From Scleroderma bovista (Eukaryota; Basidiomycota; Agaricomycetes; Boletales; Sclerodermataceae), in assembly GCA_037178675.1 (NCBI GenBank), contig JAYMGJ010000695.1, forward strand, positions 1-64,000: a stretch of DNA of 64,000 nucleotides, read 5' to 3'. The position numbers were made by a program, and so were the translations under genes. This document shows positions 44,431 to 56,174 of this stretch, one piece after another. The notes under the pieces are model-generated. The model was not told the origin of the DNA. It made no database searches and worked only from the letters and a program-made list of their open reading frames with translations. Positions within the stretch are counted from its first letter, which is position 1; each line of letters starts with the position of its first letter.

Positions 44431-44706
44431 CACTCCTTCAGATCATTCCTTCCAAATTTCTTCTAGATTGGGTGCTTTTTTTTTGTTATTTACGTGCACG
44501 CCTTGTTGTACGGAGACGCTCGATATCTGTAATGGTTTATCCACTTACTAGCGACACCCTTTACCGTGCCATTTTCCTTGCCTTCTATACGTAGTATTGT
44601 CATGTCCATTTGTTTTCTTTCTGTCGAATATATACATAACGTACATATACACTAGCAAGAACCGGAAACAGTGTGACGTTGAAGGTATTACATGAATGAA
44701 TCAAGC

Positions 44707-46045
44707 TCACGGCCGACAGACCAGCATTCCTTGCGCATACAAACCAGACATATACATCGTTCCCGTGCGCGAGTCGACGAGGGTGGTGGTCGACGTCCCA
44801 AACACAGTCCCGTCGCTCTGGAACAGCGTCTCCACCTCGTGTGTCAGCGAAGCAGGCGCGATCGCTGACGCCGACAACGGTGCGCGCAAATCGTATGCCC
44901 TCTGCGCAAAGTCCCTCTCCGACGCAACACGCGTGGTATCCGAAATCGGACGGAGTATGACTGCCCAGCTAGGTGCGATTGCGCCAGTGATGTTCGCCGC
45001 GACGTTCACGAGCGAAGGGAAGTGCGGGTGGCCAGTGACAACGAGCGTGCCGTCCTCCATATAGTACAGGTTATCCGCAAGGTGCGGAACACGCACTGCA
45101 TGGCTGAACGTGAGGTCGTCCGTGGCAGGATCGCGATCATAAAATAGCACCTGGCCAAGCGTCGTGGATGCCAGTGCCACGATGCGCCCGTCCGGCGAGA
45201 GTGCAACACCATTCGGGAAGGGTATACCACGCGCAACGACGCGGTGTGTGAATGTCCCGTCTGGAGCGAGTGATACGTGGGCGAGCCATCCGAGAGGGAG
45301 ACCCCCGACCGACTCGAGCACCGGGAGAATGTTTCCGAGAGGCGAGGGAAGGCGACGCGTCATGAGGTGGTCGTTGCTAACGTAGAACGACGTCGACGAT
45401 GTGAGCGCGAGTGCATTGGGGGAGATGAATTCAGGCGACGAGAGCGTGCGGATGTATGTAGCTGCGCCAAGCCTCGCAGGGTCTAGCACGAACTGCTCGA
45501 TTGTCGTGCGCTCACGTGCATGATTGACGACGAACAGCGCAGAGGTTTCGCCGGCGCGAGAGGGCTCCGCATCGAGACCGAGCGGGTGGAAGTCGTGCCC
45601 AGCGGGATATCCCTCCAGCAGAACGGGCTGCAACGCACGCGAGTCTGTATCAAAGAGCCAGAGGAATGCACGTGGTTCTGGGTCACGCAACGGACCCATG
45701 ACGGTGTTCCATGCCTTGCGGTTCGGGTCGCAGCCAAGCAGAACGAGGCGCCGTGCGAGGGCACCCTCAGAGTTGAAGTGGTCCCAGAATGCGATGTCTT
45801 CGCATGCGGTGATGGTGTTGGCAACCGGGTCAGGGTCAGTGATGAGTGTGCAGTGCTCGGTGTAGTTGCCGCCTGCGAAGTAGGCAGGAGGGAGGTCGGG
45901 GAGGGTGAGGATGTGGTGTTTGACGATGCTTCCGCTACGGTAAATGTATGTGGCCTGCAAGTTGCAGTTTGGTGTGGGCAGAGAGGGAAGGGAAAGTGGA
46001 ACGCACCAGGAGAACTGTCAGTACTGCTGCGATTCGGGTCAGCAT
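44707..46045 (-). CDS. paraoxonase/arylesterase-like beta-propeller protein
   Basis: Exon 1 (46045-46007, 13 codons) and exon 2 (45954-44707) give 428 residues. An N-terminal hydrophobic anchor (RIAAVLTVLLATYIY) precedes a six-bladed propeller of the PON/SMP-30 type. Calcium-site-like motifs are ITACEDIAFWD, HPLGLDAEPSRAGETSALFV and SPNALALTSSTSFYVSNDH. FPNGVALSPDGRIVALA, ADNLYYMEDGTLVVTGHPHF and the closing VFGTSTTTLVDSRTG, LYAQGMLVCRP follow. These are typical of fungal serum paraoxonase-like lactonases/esterases. It is probably membrane-anchored facing the lumen or outside. The substrate cannot be read from sequence. Confidence 0.85.
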
Positions 46046-47034
46046 GATGGTGGTTGCAGCTAGACCAACTATCCCCGCTGCAGCGCATCTGGGCGCCAAT
46101 CGTCATGTTGCAACAGGGCTGAATTATATAATCATGTCAATCACTGGCAGTCACGACTCACTGGCACACCCAGTGGCACGCAACTGGCACTTCGAACAAT
46201 ACTGCTGGAGATTCAGGTATTGAGTAGGTGGTATGTATTAGTCTCTGCATATCTGCATCTCTAGTCTCATTGCGGTTTCGATATCCTCAAATTCCGTGTC
46301 TTTGAAACGGGCCAAAGGAGTTCGGTACATGAAATGGACGTCAGCGTAAGCAGCATACGGTGCTCATCATCGCAAACCTCTCTGACCTAGCTCACATGGT
46401 GCACCAGCAAGTCGAGCTTGAAAAGTACTTTCTAATTGACATGAGCAATTACCTGGGCCGTGTGGCAAAAAGGAATCGTGCGGTATAACGGCTCATTGAA
46501 CTGATGCAGACTTCTTTCAGCTTCCTACGGTGGTCGCTGCGTGGACTTGTGATGTCCTTGTTTACTGAATCAATGCCATCCATCAGACCCACATTCTCCA
46601 TTCGGTGCCCTCTCAGGACACCATGTGTACAGCACAACAGAACTATCTCGTAGGCCATCGGTGTGTACAATTATCGATGTTCCTAATCCACCCCAGATTT
46701 ATCATGCCAGTGCATATTTTGTACACTACGTGATTCTTGCAATTTGATTATTTATGCTCTCTTCAATGTTACAGTAACACGTCTTTGCAACAGCTACTCA
46801 CATTTCTTCTCACAGGGCGAAGCTATCTCGTGCCGTCGCATTCCAAAATGCTGGACTTGCTAGGCCACTGATCTGAAGATGTGAGTTACTGATGTTTTGT
46901 GCAGGCCAAAAAAATTGATTGAAGGAAAACAATTGGGCTTTCGCGGGAGTAATACAGACAGTACATACAGGCCAGGTAGGGCGGACATTTGACCGACAGT
47001 TACACAATGACCCCAAAGCTACTTCCACCAACAT
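46046..47034. other. interval without a supported gene
   Basis: About 1 kb between two minus-strand genes: promoter of the paraoxonase-like gene and 3' flank of the small-protein gene (a). The open frames here are short and without domains. Confidence 0.4.
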
Positions 47035-47615
47035 TTAGTCGTAGGCAGGACGGATCTCGAACAGGACTTCGGGGCGAATAGGGTACAACTCAGTGAGGTG
47101 GAGCTAAAACAGGGTGTGAAATATCAGCATACGAGAACAAACGTAGACCTTACCTGACGCTCACAGCCAGGTTGGCCACCTGGGTCAGTCCAGGCAAGGG
47201 TAGTACCCTTCTTGACAACGCTATGGAGATTGTCATGTCAGGCATCTTACAAAATTGTCGGGTGTCGATGACAAACGTGTACTTGTCTCCGCCCTGAGAG
47301 GTGACAACCCACTCCTGAGGAGGGTCCGGGTCGTCAACGAGGACGATATTCCCATCCACATCCTGAATGTAACTATTACCCTCTACCAACAAGTAGGTGC
47401 AGTTTGGTGGTCTATTTACTCTTGTGGGGTAGAACTATTGATAACCCGAGATTACATTCACAAAGTTGACAGCGAAAGTCATGACTTACTCCTAGTCCCC
47501 CATCGTTAAAGGCTACCACGGGCTGTTTGGGAAAGGAACCACAAACGTTCAGGGGCGTGTGCCCCTCAGACCAGATGAAGTATGAAGTCTCACCAAGGTT
47601 ACAGGTATTGAGCAT
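47035..47615 (-). CDS. small protein of unknown family, paralogue (a)
   Basis: Four exons (47615-47490, 47434-47277, 47220-47154, 47103-47035) join to 139 residues. The sequence runs GETSYFIWSEGHTPLNVCGS, NCTYLLVEGNSYIQDVDGNI, PPQEWVVTSQGGDKYTVV, LAWTDPGGQPGCERQLHL and ends VLFEIRPAYD. Intron positions and the DPGGxPGCE and C-terminal F-x-I motifs match the three other family members at 49.5, 53.2 and 56.4 kb. All are short, soluble-looking and beta-rich, with repeated Trp/Tyr positions, which would suit a beta-trefoil (lectin or protease-inhibitor) fold. That fold is an inference; I do not recognise the family. This is the most diverged member and lacks the shared TATA promoter. Confidence 0.75.
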
Positions 47616-48480
47616 GACGAAAAACAACTTGGAGTGAGCCTGGGGGTCTGCCAACCGTTGGTCGTCCTCTCCTATGCTGGAGCTGTCGTGATGGTCACTG
47701 CCTCTGTAATACGTCTTAGAACCACAGATGGAATAAAGCAGGGCCTGTCGGGTTGAATGTTGGATGCGACTGGACTATTTAATTATTCGGTTGATATGCT
47801 TGATTCATTGAAGCATCATGGCATTGGCACATCCATGTACTCGGCAACTGATGTTCTTGACGGAACGGTGACGAAATGAAGTCACCAGGAGGTGTATTGC
47901 AGTGGTGTATGCATGGGATGTCAGAATCAAAGCAAAAATATAAGATCGATAATCACCTCGTTTACGGTCCATGGAACTAAGGGAAACACGAGGAATGTCT
48001 CTCGTCACATGTGAACAGCATGTTGGCGGAGCACAACGGCAGAACATAATCAGATATTCCCACTAGCCCAGGTCACGTTTGCCATGTCATACAGCTGCGC
48101 CACCAGACTCTCGAGTTTCAGAAGTTGGTCAGTGAGAGCCATCGACGAAAGTCAGTCTAGAGTTCGATCTGCGACAGCAGGGTGAGAGAGACCTTGAAGA
48201 TAGTATTTACGACCTCAAACCAAGTATCTCTTGTATTTTTTCACCTTCTTGGCATAACCCGACTATATGGAACCTGCAGTGTCCAGACTCTGCAGGGGCT
48301 ACCTGGCGCGGTGTCAGTGATTATGATACCAGGTCGGTGTAGACCCGGTACAGTACGTTGTGTGCGGGTACGGGTACGGTGCTTAAACTTTTGACCCACG
48401 GTGTCATCGGTGTGGAACTCTAGCTCCCAGTGCCACCACCTCGCCCTCCAGCATTATATCTTCCATACCTGGGACCATGG
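47616..48480. other. interval without a supported gene
   Basis: No conserved frame is seen. GT-rich repeats (GCGGGTACGGGTACGGTGC) occur near 48365, bordering the triplet-repeat element. Confidence 0.4.
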
Positions 48481-48905
48481 CCACCGTAGTTGGAGTAAGC
48501 GTAAGGCTCAGAGTCATCGCGGTGCGAAAGAGCTCCCGAGCCCGACAGGTCCCGATGCTGGTCGTATGAGGTCGTCGTCGTCGCTGTTGTTGTTGATAGC
48601 CTGCTGGTGGATTATCATTGTCATTACTAACGCTGGGTGGAAGCGTATACTACGATTACCTCAGCATTTCACACCACACGATGCACCAAATATCATCATC
48701 ACGACGACAACAACAACTAATGCAACGACCAATACCCCGACGGACGACTGCCATCAACACGGCGATGATCCCACCAACAGATGACTCCCCCCACCACCAA
48801 TGCGACGACCAGTACCTCTCCCCACCCAACGGACGACCCCCACTACCATCGACGACGATCACTAGTACTAGTATGAACGTGACGATGGTGACCACCCGTC
48901 GTATT
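48481..48905. repeat. second trinucleotide-repeat element with complementary halves
   Basis: GGTCGTCGTCGTCGCTGTTG (about 48567-48590) and CATCATCACGACGACAACAAC (about 48690-48715) are complementary in type and lie about 100 bp apart, followed by ACGACCAA/CCACCA-rich DNA. The right edge (ACCACCCGTCGTATTACTTA) resembles the right edge of the larger element at 13.03 kb (ACCACCTCGGTATATATAAT). It is probably a shorter relative of that element. Confidence 0.5.
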
Positions 48906-49162
48906 ACTTATGCCATTTGTATGCCTTGATGAAATCAGACTCATTTGACTTATTATCTTGGTGTGATCTTGGAACAAATGACTCGGTTACTTCAATAGTG
49001 ACTTTAAACTTAGCACCTCTAGCTACATCGTCTGTCCATCGCGCAGCTGGGGGGGTCACCGAAAAGTCTACAGATGCAGCGTCATAGACCACAATGGAAA
49101 GAGAAGAGAATGCCAGCCTCATTTCAAGGCATTTGGTGATATTCATGAATATCCCTTGCCCA

Positions 49163-49946
49163 TCATGGCGATTGTATCTTCCTACATGAAGTTCGTGGTT
49201 CAAATTTCGTGTGATAATCACTCACTAGGAAACAGTTCTGTTCAACAATTTGGATTTTCGTACTAATAACAACATATGACACACTACTGCTCCTACTGTT
49301 ACACACTTTCAACACAAATTTACATCTGCAGCTACACATGCACTTGTCTTTTGGATCAAGGCAGCCTACGCAGGCTGAATCCTGAACGTCTGCTGAGGGC
49401 TAATCGGGTGCCATATGTTATGGAGGTAGAGCTGAAATATGACATTGAATACTAGTGTCTTAATCCCAATGGAACTATATTTTACCTTGTGCTCACAACC
49501 GGGGTTGCCTCCTGGGTCAGACCATGCGTGACCATCTAGTGTCTCAATGCTAGAAAGGTGATTGTATCAACTTTCTGTCTATGTAGGACTATAGATGATT
49601 GCTCACGTATATTCCCCGCTGCCGCGGGCAACGATCCTCCACTTCTGTGGAACCGTCCTGTCGAGGCACCCGTAGATATGGCCATCCGCACTCTGAATGT
49701 GCCTGTTCCCCGTCCAAATCTCGTAGGCGTTCTGGCCCACCGCAATGAACCTGAACTATTGGTACCCAGGGTTATTTCCACAGAAGAATGAGTGCACAAA
49801 ACGACACCTACACCTAATTTAGTATTCCCGACAATTACTGCCTCGCATTTCGCAGGTGGGAGGGTGCGGCAGAGATCAATGGGGCGTCCGTTAACATCTG
49901 AGAAGATGTAGAATTCGCCAGAAGAAAGGCTGTGGATGTCGTTCAT
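49163..49946 (-). CDS. small protein of unknown family, paralogue (b), frameshifted C-terminus
   Basis: Exons 49946-49812, 49755-49607, 49549-49486 and 49432-49163. The body is MNDIHSLSSGEFYIFSDVNG, YEIWTGNRHIQSADGHIYG, CLDRTVPQKWRIVARGSGEY, HAWSDPGGNPGCEHK and LYLHNIWHPISPQQTFR. Compared with paralogues (c) and (d), one extra base after TTCAGG (about 49381) replaces the expected IQPA-stop at 49366. The frame then stays open for about 70 more residues into what is 3' flank in (c). The protein would be 205 residues, so this copy is either a pseudogene or has gained a tail. A TATA box lies 43 nt upstream of the ATG. Confidence 0.7.
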
Positions 49947-49981
49947 GTTGGAGTTGGGGATATTATTGACAAATGGTCGCC

Positions 49982-49989
49982 CTTTAATA
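49982..49989 (-). promoter_or_regulatory. TATA box of paralogue (b)
   Basis: The minus strand reads TATTAAAG followed by GGCGACCATTTGTCAATAAT and then the CCCCAACTCCAAC leader and ATG. It begins 43 nt before the ATG. The same block with identical spacing precedes paralogues (c) and (d), which argues for a functional core promoter. Confidence 0.75.
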
Positions 49990-52941
49990 TGCGAGGGCAG
50001 GAGGGGGCTTGCTTCCCCGCACCAGCATCTTACGAGAATACTTGGATAAGATCAGTTCTGCTATCAGAGCACTGAGCGGAGCGCCTTCTGATCATGTGAT
50101 GATCACAGTGGAAGCGAAGAGAATGTTACGGTGTTCGAGAAGTGAGGGGATCCGAATTGCATACATAGTACAGTTCAAGACGTCCACGTGCCAAAATCCT
50201 GTCAGAACAGATACAGTTCTGATGCGAACGAATGTCAGATCAGTGGGGACGAGTAGTAGACCAATAGTGCGCATTTTACAGCCCTGCGTTGAAAAGGAGT
50301 GTGGCATTTCAGCTATGTAAGTTGGGCATACCGCCAGGGCAGGGCATAGTGTTCGCTTCCATTTCTGACATTGTTTGAGACGGAAACGTGCGCCCTGTCA
50401 ACATCTGAACATTGAATATTGAGCAACCGAAATTGCAGTAATGTTCACGTACGGATTGAATAACATGAAAGCCTGGGTATGTATTCATCCCCGATTACCA
50501 GGCAAGTTTGATGGGAAGGAATGCCAAGTAGGGCATATACATACATTGGGGTTCCTGTTATGTAACCTCGTGACAGACTGCGGACAAATCCAATCACATG
50601 ATAGTCCTTAACACATAAACGACACTCTGGAGTTATGTATTCAGCTTACGAGCGTGCGCACAGAGAAATATATGCAATCTTCTCACATTAAAGTATGGAG
50701 GTCCGGCAATGGTTTCCTTGGACCTTCACTGGGAAGTCATTGCTTCCACGCCCTGCTCCTGTCCATTGGAACCCGAGTCCTGGTAGCATCCCTGACCACC
50801 TTGGATCGTCACAGCAGTCAAGCCATTCTGTATAAGGGGTGTTATCCAATCCTCGCCTCACAGACGGATAGTATGAGATAGCATGAGATAGTTGGAAGAT
50901 GGTTTACTACGTATGCGTTTGCCGGCTTCAGGAAGAGAATGGCTTGGATGCTGGTTGTGAAATTGAGGATCGTTGCTTTGCTGACACTGGGTAGGTAGTA
51001 CCTCGCAAGAGTCCTACTCACAATTTTTTCCCATGCATTCCGTAGTGTCCATGCGATGTGAGGACACTGAAACGATGTAGGAGAAAAGTCTCACCTTATA
51101 TTTACGTCCCCACTTGCAGATAGGGCCATTGACTCTCCATTGTTCCACTAATGTCCAATTGTCGTGTGTGACAAAGGCATTGCTTCTAATACTGTAACGC
51201 AATATTTCCGTCAGTGACCTATTGTATCCGTTCTATCATTCTTCCCGTGTGTTGACAAGTAGACTCAGCTAGTATACCAGTAACCAAAGTATGTATGAGA
51301 GGAGTCCACAGATTCAGTGATCGGTATTCGTTCATGGGCTCCGAAATCCTGAGTTTGTCTGCCTGAAGTTGACTGTTGAAGAGTACTAGTTATGTAATGA
51401 GACATGCAGAAGCATGGACGTTCCAAGACGTTCGTGCAGAATGGGTTGATCGGTGGAGTTCAGTGTTTTGCGTTGGAGTGGTATGATCAAAAACTCCACA
51501 CGTGACAAGACTTACTTGCCTAATATATTTAGCAGGATTTGCCAAAATTGACATGTCTCTTTCAATTGCTACTTTCACCCTCAGGCCATCAGGATCTGTG
51601 ACCAAGACATGACTCGACAGCCTGGACCCCAGGTGACCTTGGTGAGGGCGCAAGTGCTTTTCATGTGCCGTACATTCCCTTCCATCAAACCTGTCAGGTA
51701 CTTGTTTGATGCGCTGAAACCCATTAATCATATGTACCCCCCAATTCGTACGTGAACATTCTGTATTTTCGGTTCCTCGAAATCCGCTCACAAGGCGGAA
51801 CCCGCACAAGCTCCCGTCACGAACAATGTCACTGTATGTCAGAAAGCACGAGTACCACTCGCATTATGTACAAAGCGAAGCCCAACTTGGCTGAAATGCG
51901 GCACTTCTTTTCCAATGCAGGGCTGTTATGTAAATGCAGCCAATTGGTCCACTGCTTGTCCCCATCCGCATCTGACATTCGTTCGGCATCAGAACTTACA
52001 GGTACTATCACTTGACCGGTATTGCAAAATGACACGGAGATGCAAAGCACTAACTGCAACACGCAACACTTCAATCCAAGCCAAGTAGTCGTACATAGAG
52101 CATGTTATACTATATATCAAGAGGGTTATATCCTTTTTTTTCAATAAAATATGTCTGTACACAAGCAGGACACCATTTACTGCTCCAAAGGGGCTATTTT
52201 CAGAACAACTCGTCAGGGCTGAAATCAAATCACACCAGATAAAACATACAAAGCTGAAATGAGATTATTCATATACTTCCCCACTTCTTACAAAATTTTT
52301 GGACGCAGTCAAGAGGACATTTCAATTGCGATTGACATTGCAATGAAGTGATGCAGGAGCGTGACAATGTCAAGCGGAGTACTGGCGGAGTGACATCAGC
52401 AGCCACCACAGTGTGTAAAAGAGTCTTACATAAGATGCTACCCTTCAGCGGTCGTTGCACGGCATTTGGTTATCAAAGCGTCGGAGTTGTAAAGTAAGGT
52501 GTGACACTGGGTGACAGCTCTCCATTTGGCGGATGGGAACACTTGCAACTCTGCGTCATTTTGTGCGATAAACCGGCATCGTTCTGGCAGCCTCTACACC
52601 TCACATATTGCTTTAATTTCTATCTCAAGTTCCTTCATACATGGTCTCCTACCTGCCTATGTAATTTGTACAATACTTACTTATGTGGTTGTGTAGCTAT
52701 GAGACATGGTGTTTTCATTTTGCAATACCGGTCAAGTGATAGTACATATCTGTTCCGACAGGACGTCTTGAAGTGTGCTACACAATTCGGATCCCCTCGC
52801 TTCTCGAACGTCGTGACACAAGTTCTCTTCGCTTCCATTGTGATCTCGATCATAAGGCGCTCTGCTCTGATGCAATTGATCTTATCCAAGCATTCTCGTC
52901 AGATGCTGATGCGGGGAAGCAAGCCCTTTCCTGCCCTCCCC
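49990..52941. other. spacer of the inverted duplication, no supported gene
   Basis: 49990-50330 is the upstream flank of (b) and matches the upstream flank of (c) in inverted orientation. 51890-52040 holds another partial copy of this flank (GACATTCGTTCGGCATCAGA; CTTGACCGGTATTGCAAAAT). The latter string recurs inverted at 52720 (ATTTTGCAATACCGGTCAAG). The remaining DNA (50.3-51.9 and 52.1-52.7 kb) has only domain-less frames, for example 51809-51390 on the minus strand. Confidence 0.5.
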
Positions 52942-52949
52942 TATAAAAG
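52942..52949 (+). promoter_or_regulatory. TATA box of paralogue (c)
   Basis: TATAAAAG followed by GGCGACCATTTGTCAATAGT and the leader CCCCAACTCCAAC. It starts 43 nt before the ATG at 52985, identical in spacing to paralogues (b) and (d). Confidence 0.8.
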
Positions 52950-52984
52950 GGCGACCATTTGTCAATAGTATCCCCAACTCCAAC

Positions 52985-53566
52985 ATGGACAACATGGACG
53001 ACATCCACAACCTTTCTGCTGGCGAATTCCACATCTTCTCAGATGTTAGCGGAAACCCCATTGACCTCTGTCGTACCCCACCTGCGGCACGCGAGCCGGT
53101 CATTGTCGGGCCTGGTAATATACGTGTAGGCGTTGTCTTGCGCATTTACTCTGCTTGGAAATAACCCCTGGGTAGTACGAAAAGTTCACGTTCAAAGCAG
53201 TCGCCAAGAACACCTACGAAATTTGGGCCGGTGACAGGCATCTTCGGAGTGTGGGTGACCATATCTACGGATCCCTCGACCGCATGGTTCCACAGAAGTG
53301 GATTATTATTGCCCGCGGCAACGGGGAATATACGTGAGCAATCATCTATAGTCCTGGGCGGAATTGACACAATCTCCTCTCTAGCATTGAGACACAAGAT
53401 CGTCGCGCATGGTCCGACCCAGGAGGCAACCCCGGTTGCGAGCACAAGGTAATATAGTTCCATTGGGGCTGAGACACCAGTATTCAACGTCATATTTCAG
53501 CTCTACCTCCACAGCGTGTGGAACCCAATTGGCCCTCAGCAGACGTTCGAGATCCAGCGTGCGTAG
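52985..53566 (+). CDS. small protein of unknown family, paralogue (c)
   Basis: Four exons (52985-53125, 53176-53333, 53385-53448, 53501-53566) join to 142 residues. Start MDNMDDIHNLSAGEFHIFSD; then PIDLCRTPPAAREPVIVG, KFTFKAVAKNTYEIWAGDRH, GSLDRMVPQKWIIIARGNG, RAWSDPGGNPGCEHK and the end LYLHSVWNPIGPQQTFEIQR followed by Ala-stop. No signal peptide, so probably cytosolic or unconventionally secreted. The beta-rich pattern with internal DGHIYG/GDHIYG and PQKW repeats resembles fungal beta-trefoil defence proteins, but this is only a guess from pattern. It is closest to (b), of which it is the inverted partner. Confidence 0.8.
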
Positions 53567-53923
53567 GATGCCTTGATCCAAACTTGACAGGCGAACTTGC
53601 AGCTACCGATGTACGTCCGGGTTGAAAGTGTGTAACAGTAGGAGCAGTAGTGTGTCATTTGTTGTTATTAGTGCGAACATCCAACTTGGCGAACTGAACT
53701 ATTTCCCAAAGAGTGATCATAATACAAGATTTGAAGCACGAACTGTAAGGAAAATATACAATCACTCTCCGGGTGGCCCAGGACGGGTGATGGATAAGAA
53801 ATATTCGTCAATGCGACCAAATGCCTTAAAGTGAGGCAATTCATTCAGTTCTTGGCCACTGAGATGCTAGTTAAGATTCCTGACGGATCTGACTTGTGAG
53901 ATGTCAATAAAAAAACTAAACAT
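53567..53923. other. 3' flank of paralogue (c), duplicated from/with that of (b)
   Basis: GTGTGTAACAGTAGGAGCAG and nearby text match the 3' flank of (b) in inverted orientation. Nothing coding is supported. Confidence 0.5.
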
Positions 53924-54202
53924 TCATATATGAGTCTCTAAACACGGATGCAGGTCAGAACTGACGAAGTCGGCTGCTACAGCGAGGACTGCCGAATTCC
54001 CGGGCGAAGAGACAACTTGCATTCTATGTATCCCACATTCAAGTAAGTAATAGAAGCCGCCACCCATAGCAATGATAGTCCATGCATTCGCAGCGCATTT
54101 CGTAGTCATGCACGTACGCCCAAACATCCGTCCGCAATACTTGGACAGAAATGCGATTGGACCCAGCACAAACATGTCGCGTAAATACCCGGCGTCCGAC
54201 AT
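53924..54202 (-). CDS. possible small membrane protein (unsupported family)
   Basis: An intron-free frame of 92 residues starts at an ATG (MSDAGYLRDMFVLGPIAFLS). It contains one hydrophobic stretch (WTIIAMGGGFYYLLECG) and ends HPCLETHI. I recognise no family. The frame could be chance, and it may have further exons. Confidence 0.25.
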   Translation of the reverse strand: MSDAGYLRDMFVLGPIAFLSKYCGRMFGRTCMTTKCAANAWTIIAMGGGFYYLLECGIHRMQVVSSPGNSAVLAVAADFVSSDLHPCLETHI

Positions 54203-56131
54203 CACAATCAGGACTCTGACAGTACTTACATACTAGATCCCAGAGAAATTGATGGATATGACGGGAGACACAGGTGAATCAAGCCCGATCGAAGACACTC
54301 GACCCAGTTGGAGTGAACCAAGTTCAAATTTGGACCAGTTTGTGTGGCTTGAAGTGGAACAGCCAAGGGGCCCGGCTAATCAGTGTTCACCAAGAGGCTT
54401 CGAAGTGTGGCTTGCCCCTTCGGAGGACAATATTTATCGGTGGCTGAGACCGGTTGCCGCCGGACCGACGGCGCGTCGAAATTTGCTACATAGCTACCGC
54501 CTCTGGAGTCTGGTCTGCAAGTATATTTTCAATTTTGACCCAATTACACTTTTCAGACCTCCATCCTCCATCTCACATCACCATCAATCCGTTTCGCACG
54601 AGCAACATTGAACATCAACGCCGCTACATTCTAATTTTCCCCAAGACCCACCAAGAAGGAGGATAGTCGACTCGTTCCAAGTTCAAAATGGCGGGAACGA
54701 TTGTCTTCCATCGAATCTTTGGTCCGCCTTGGGGAGACTACAAAATGGCAACACTCCCCAACTGTCGTTGTCTGATGCTCCTTGGCGGATCCAGGAGCCT
54801 GATGATTGCGTGGTAGCCATGATTGGAATCACGCGATTCCTGGTCTCTCAGGAATATCAAAGACCCCAAGGAAGAGAGTTGTTTCTTTCTCGACAACGAT
54901 CGCATGCCAGTGGGACATCTGTGGGGTTTCCTCACATGGAAGCCACGGGTCTCTTTTCCGTTTTTAATACAGAAAACCTGCTTGTAAAGGTATTGTTCCA
55001 GCGCTAGCGATTCTTTTGTCAGAGAATCTTCGGTTCTCGAATTCGCAATAATTGGACCGTTATCTTGCAAAGATAACCATGGAACAACAACAGAGAATCG
55101 ATCGTTCAATGTGTGTGTGGGGACGAAAGGTCAGATCTTCAGATAAGGTCTCGTGTAATGTTTCAGTGTCCGTCCATTACACGGAATGTGAAAGACATAA
55201 ATTAGTGAACACTCTTGCGGCTTTATTTGTCAGTGGAGTGATGTCCTTTAGGCATCCAACTCGTTTCCTTCATTGCTGAAACTGATAATCACGTATCTAG
55301 CGAACTATCTCCCATCCATTCCCGAGATATGCCGTCGCTGTGGATTGTGTAGCTCAAATCCGAGCCATCTTTGTGCAATGGTTTGACTACATGTGGCGGC
55401 CCATAGATGCTACTAGGACTCAGATGCAGGTGCAACCCATGGCCAACGTCTTTCTTCCGCGCTGCCACTCCATGTACGGGAGCGGAGCGTAGAAGCGACA
55501 ACTTTCCAGTGAAGGTCCAATGGGAGCTATTGAACACCACTCTGAAGCTCATACCTCAACATGAGAGGTGTTTCAAGTACGTTTATCGGTGCATTTGCTC
55601 GAGCACGGAAAACTCCACTTGAGCCAGTGTCTCGTCGCACGTCGAGTCCGAAAAAGGAAGTCTAGTGTCATGCCATTGGGATCTGTGACAAAGATAAATA
55701 ACAGGCAAGTGAATTGGAGTTGCTTGCTTGTATATTCTGATGCAATACGTTTCCTTCCAAACCTGTTGGGTGTGGTCGTTTGATGGGTTTGGAAATAGGG
55801 TGACTGTCCATTCACCCCCCAATAATTCGGATCGCTCAATGCACTGCACACCTGACGGTATGGCACTCTATTCTGACGGGGAACCAAGCAGTGAGATCTG
55901 ATGGGTAGAAGGAGAACATTTTTCCATCAGAATTGTATGTGTTCTGACGGGATTTCCTTCTGGAAGATATTTCGGGCCCCTCGCTTGATGAATGGCCCCT
56001 CTTCGCTTCCACCTACTGAGACAGAATGGAGGAGTCACGGCGATCCAATAAGAGAACACGGGGTCATTCGCCTCCGGTTGGCATTCAGTACTTCCCGTAA
56101 GGCCCTGATAGGCTGGGCAGGCAAGCCCTCT
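54203..56131. other. interval without a firmly supported gene
   Basis: Open frames at 54249-54611 (plus), 55109-54738, 55552-55289 and 55849-55583 (minus) are protein-like in parts (for example AARKKDVGHGLHLHLSPSS) but have no domain, and I could not join them by splice sites. The segment from about 55900 on is the upstream flank of paralogue (d) and resembles the flanks of (b) and (c). Confidence 0.35.
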
Positions 56132-56139
56132 TATTAAAG
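56132..56139 (+). promoter_or_regulatory. TATA box of paralogue (d)
   Basis: TATTAAAG followed by GGCGACCATCCGTCAATAAT and the leader CTCCCAACTCCAAC. It starts 43 nt before the ATG at 56175, as in (b) and (c). Confidence 0.8.
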
Positions 56140-56174
56140 GGCGACCATCCGTCAATAATCCTCCCAACTCCAAC

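Noticed and set aside
45520..46047. Plus-strand frame of 175 residues opposite the paraoxonase-like gene
   Set aside because: It is antisense to well-supported coding sequence and has no domain or splice structure.
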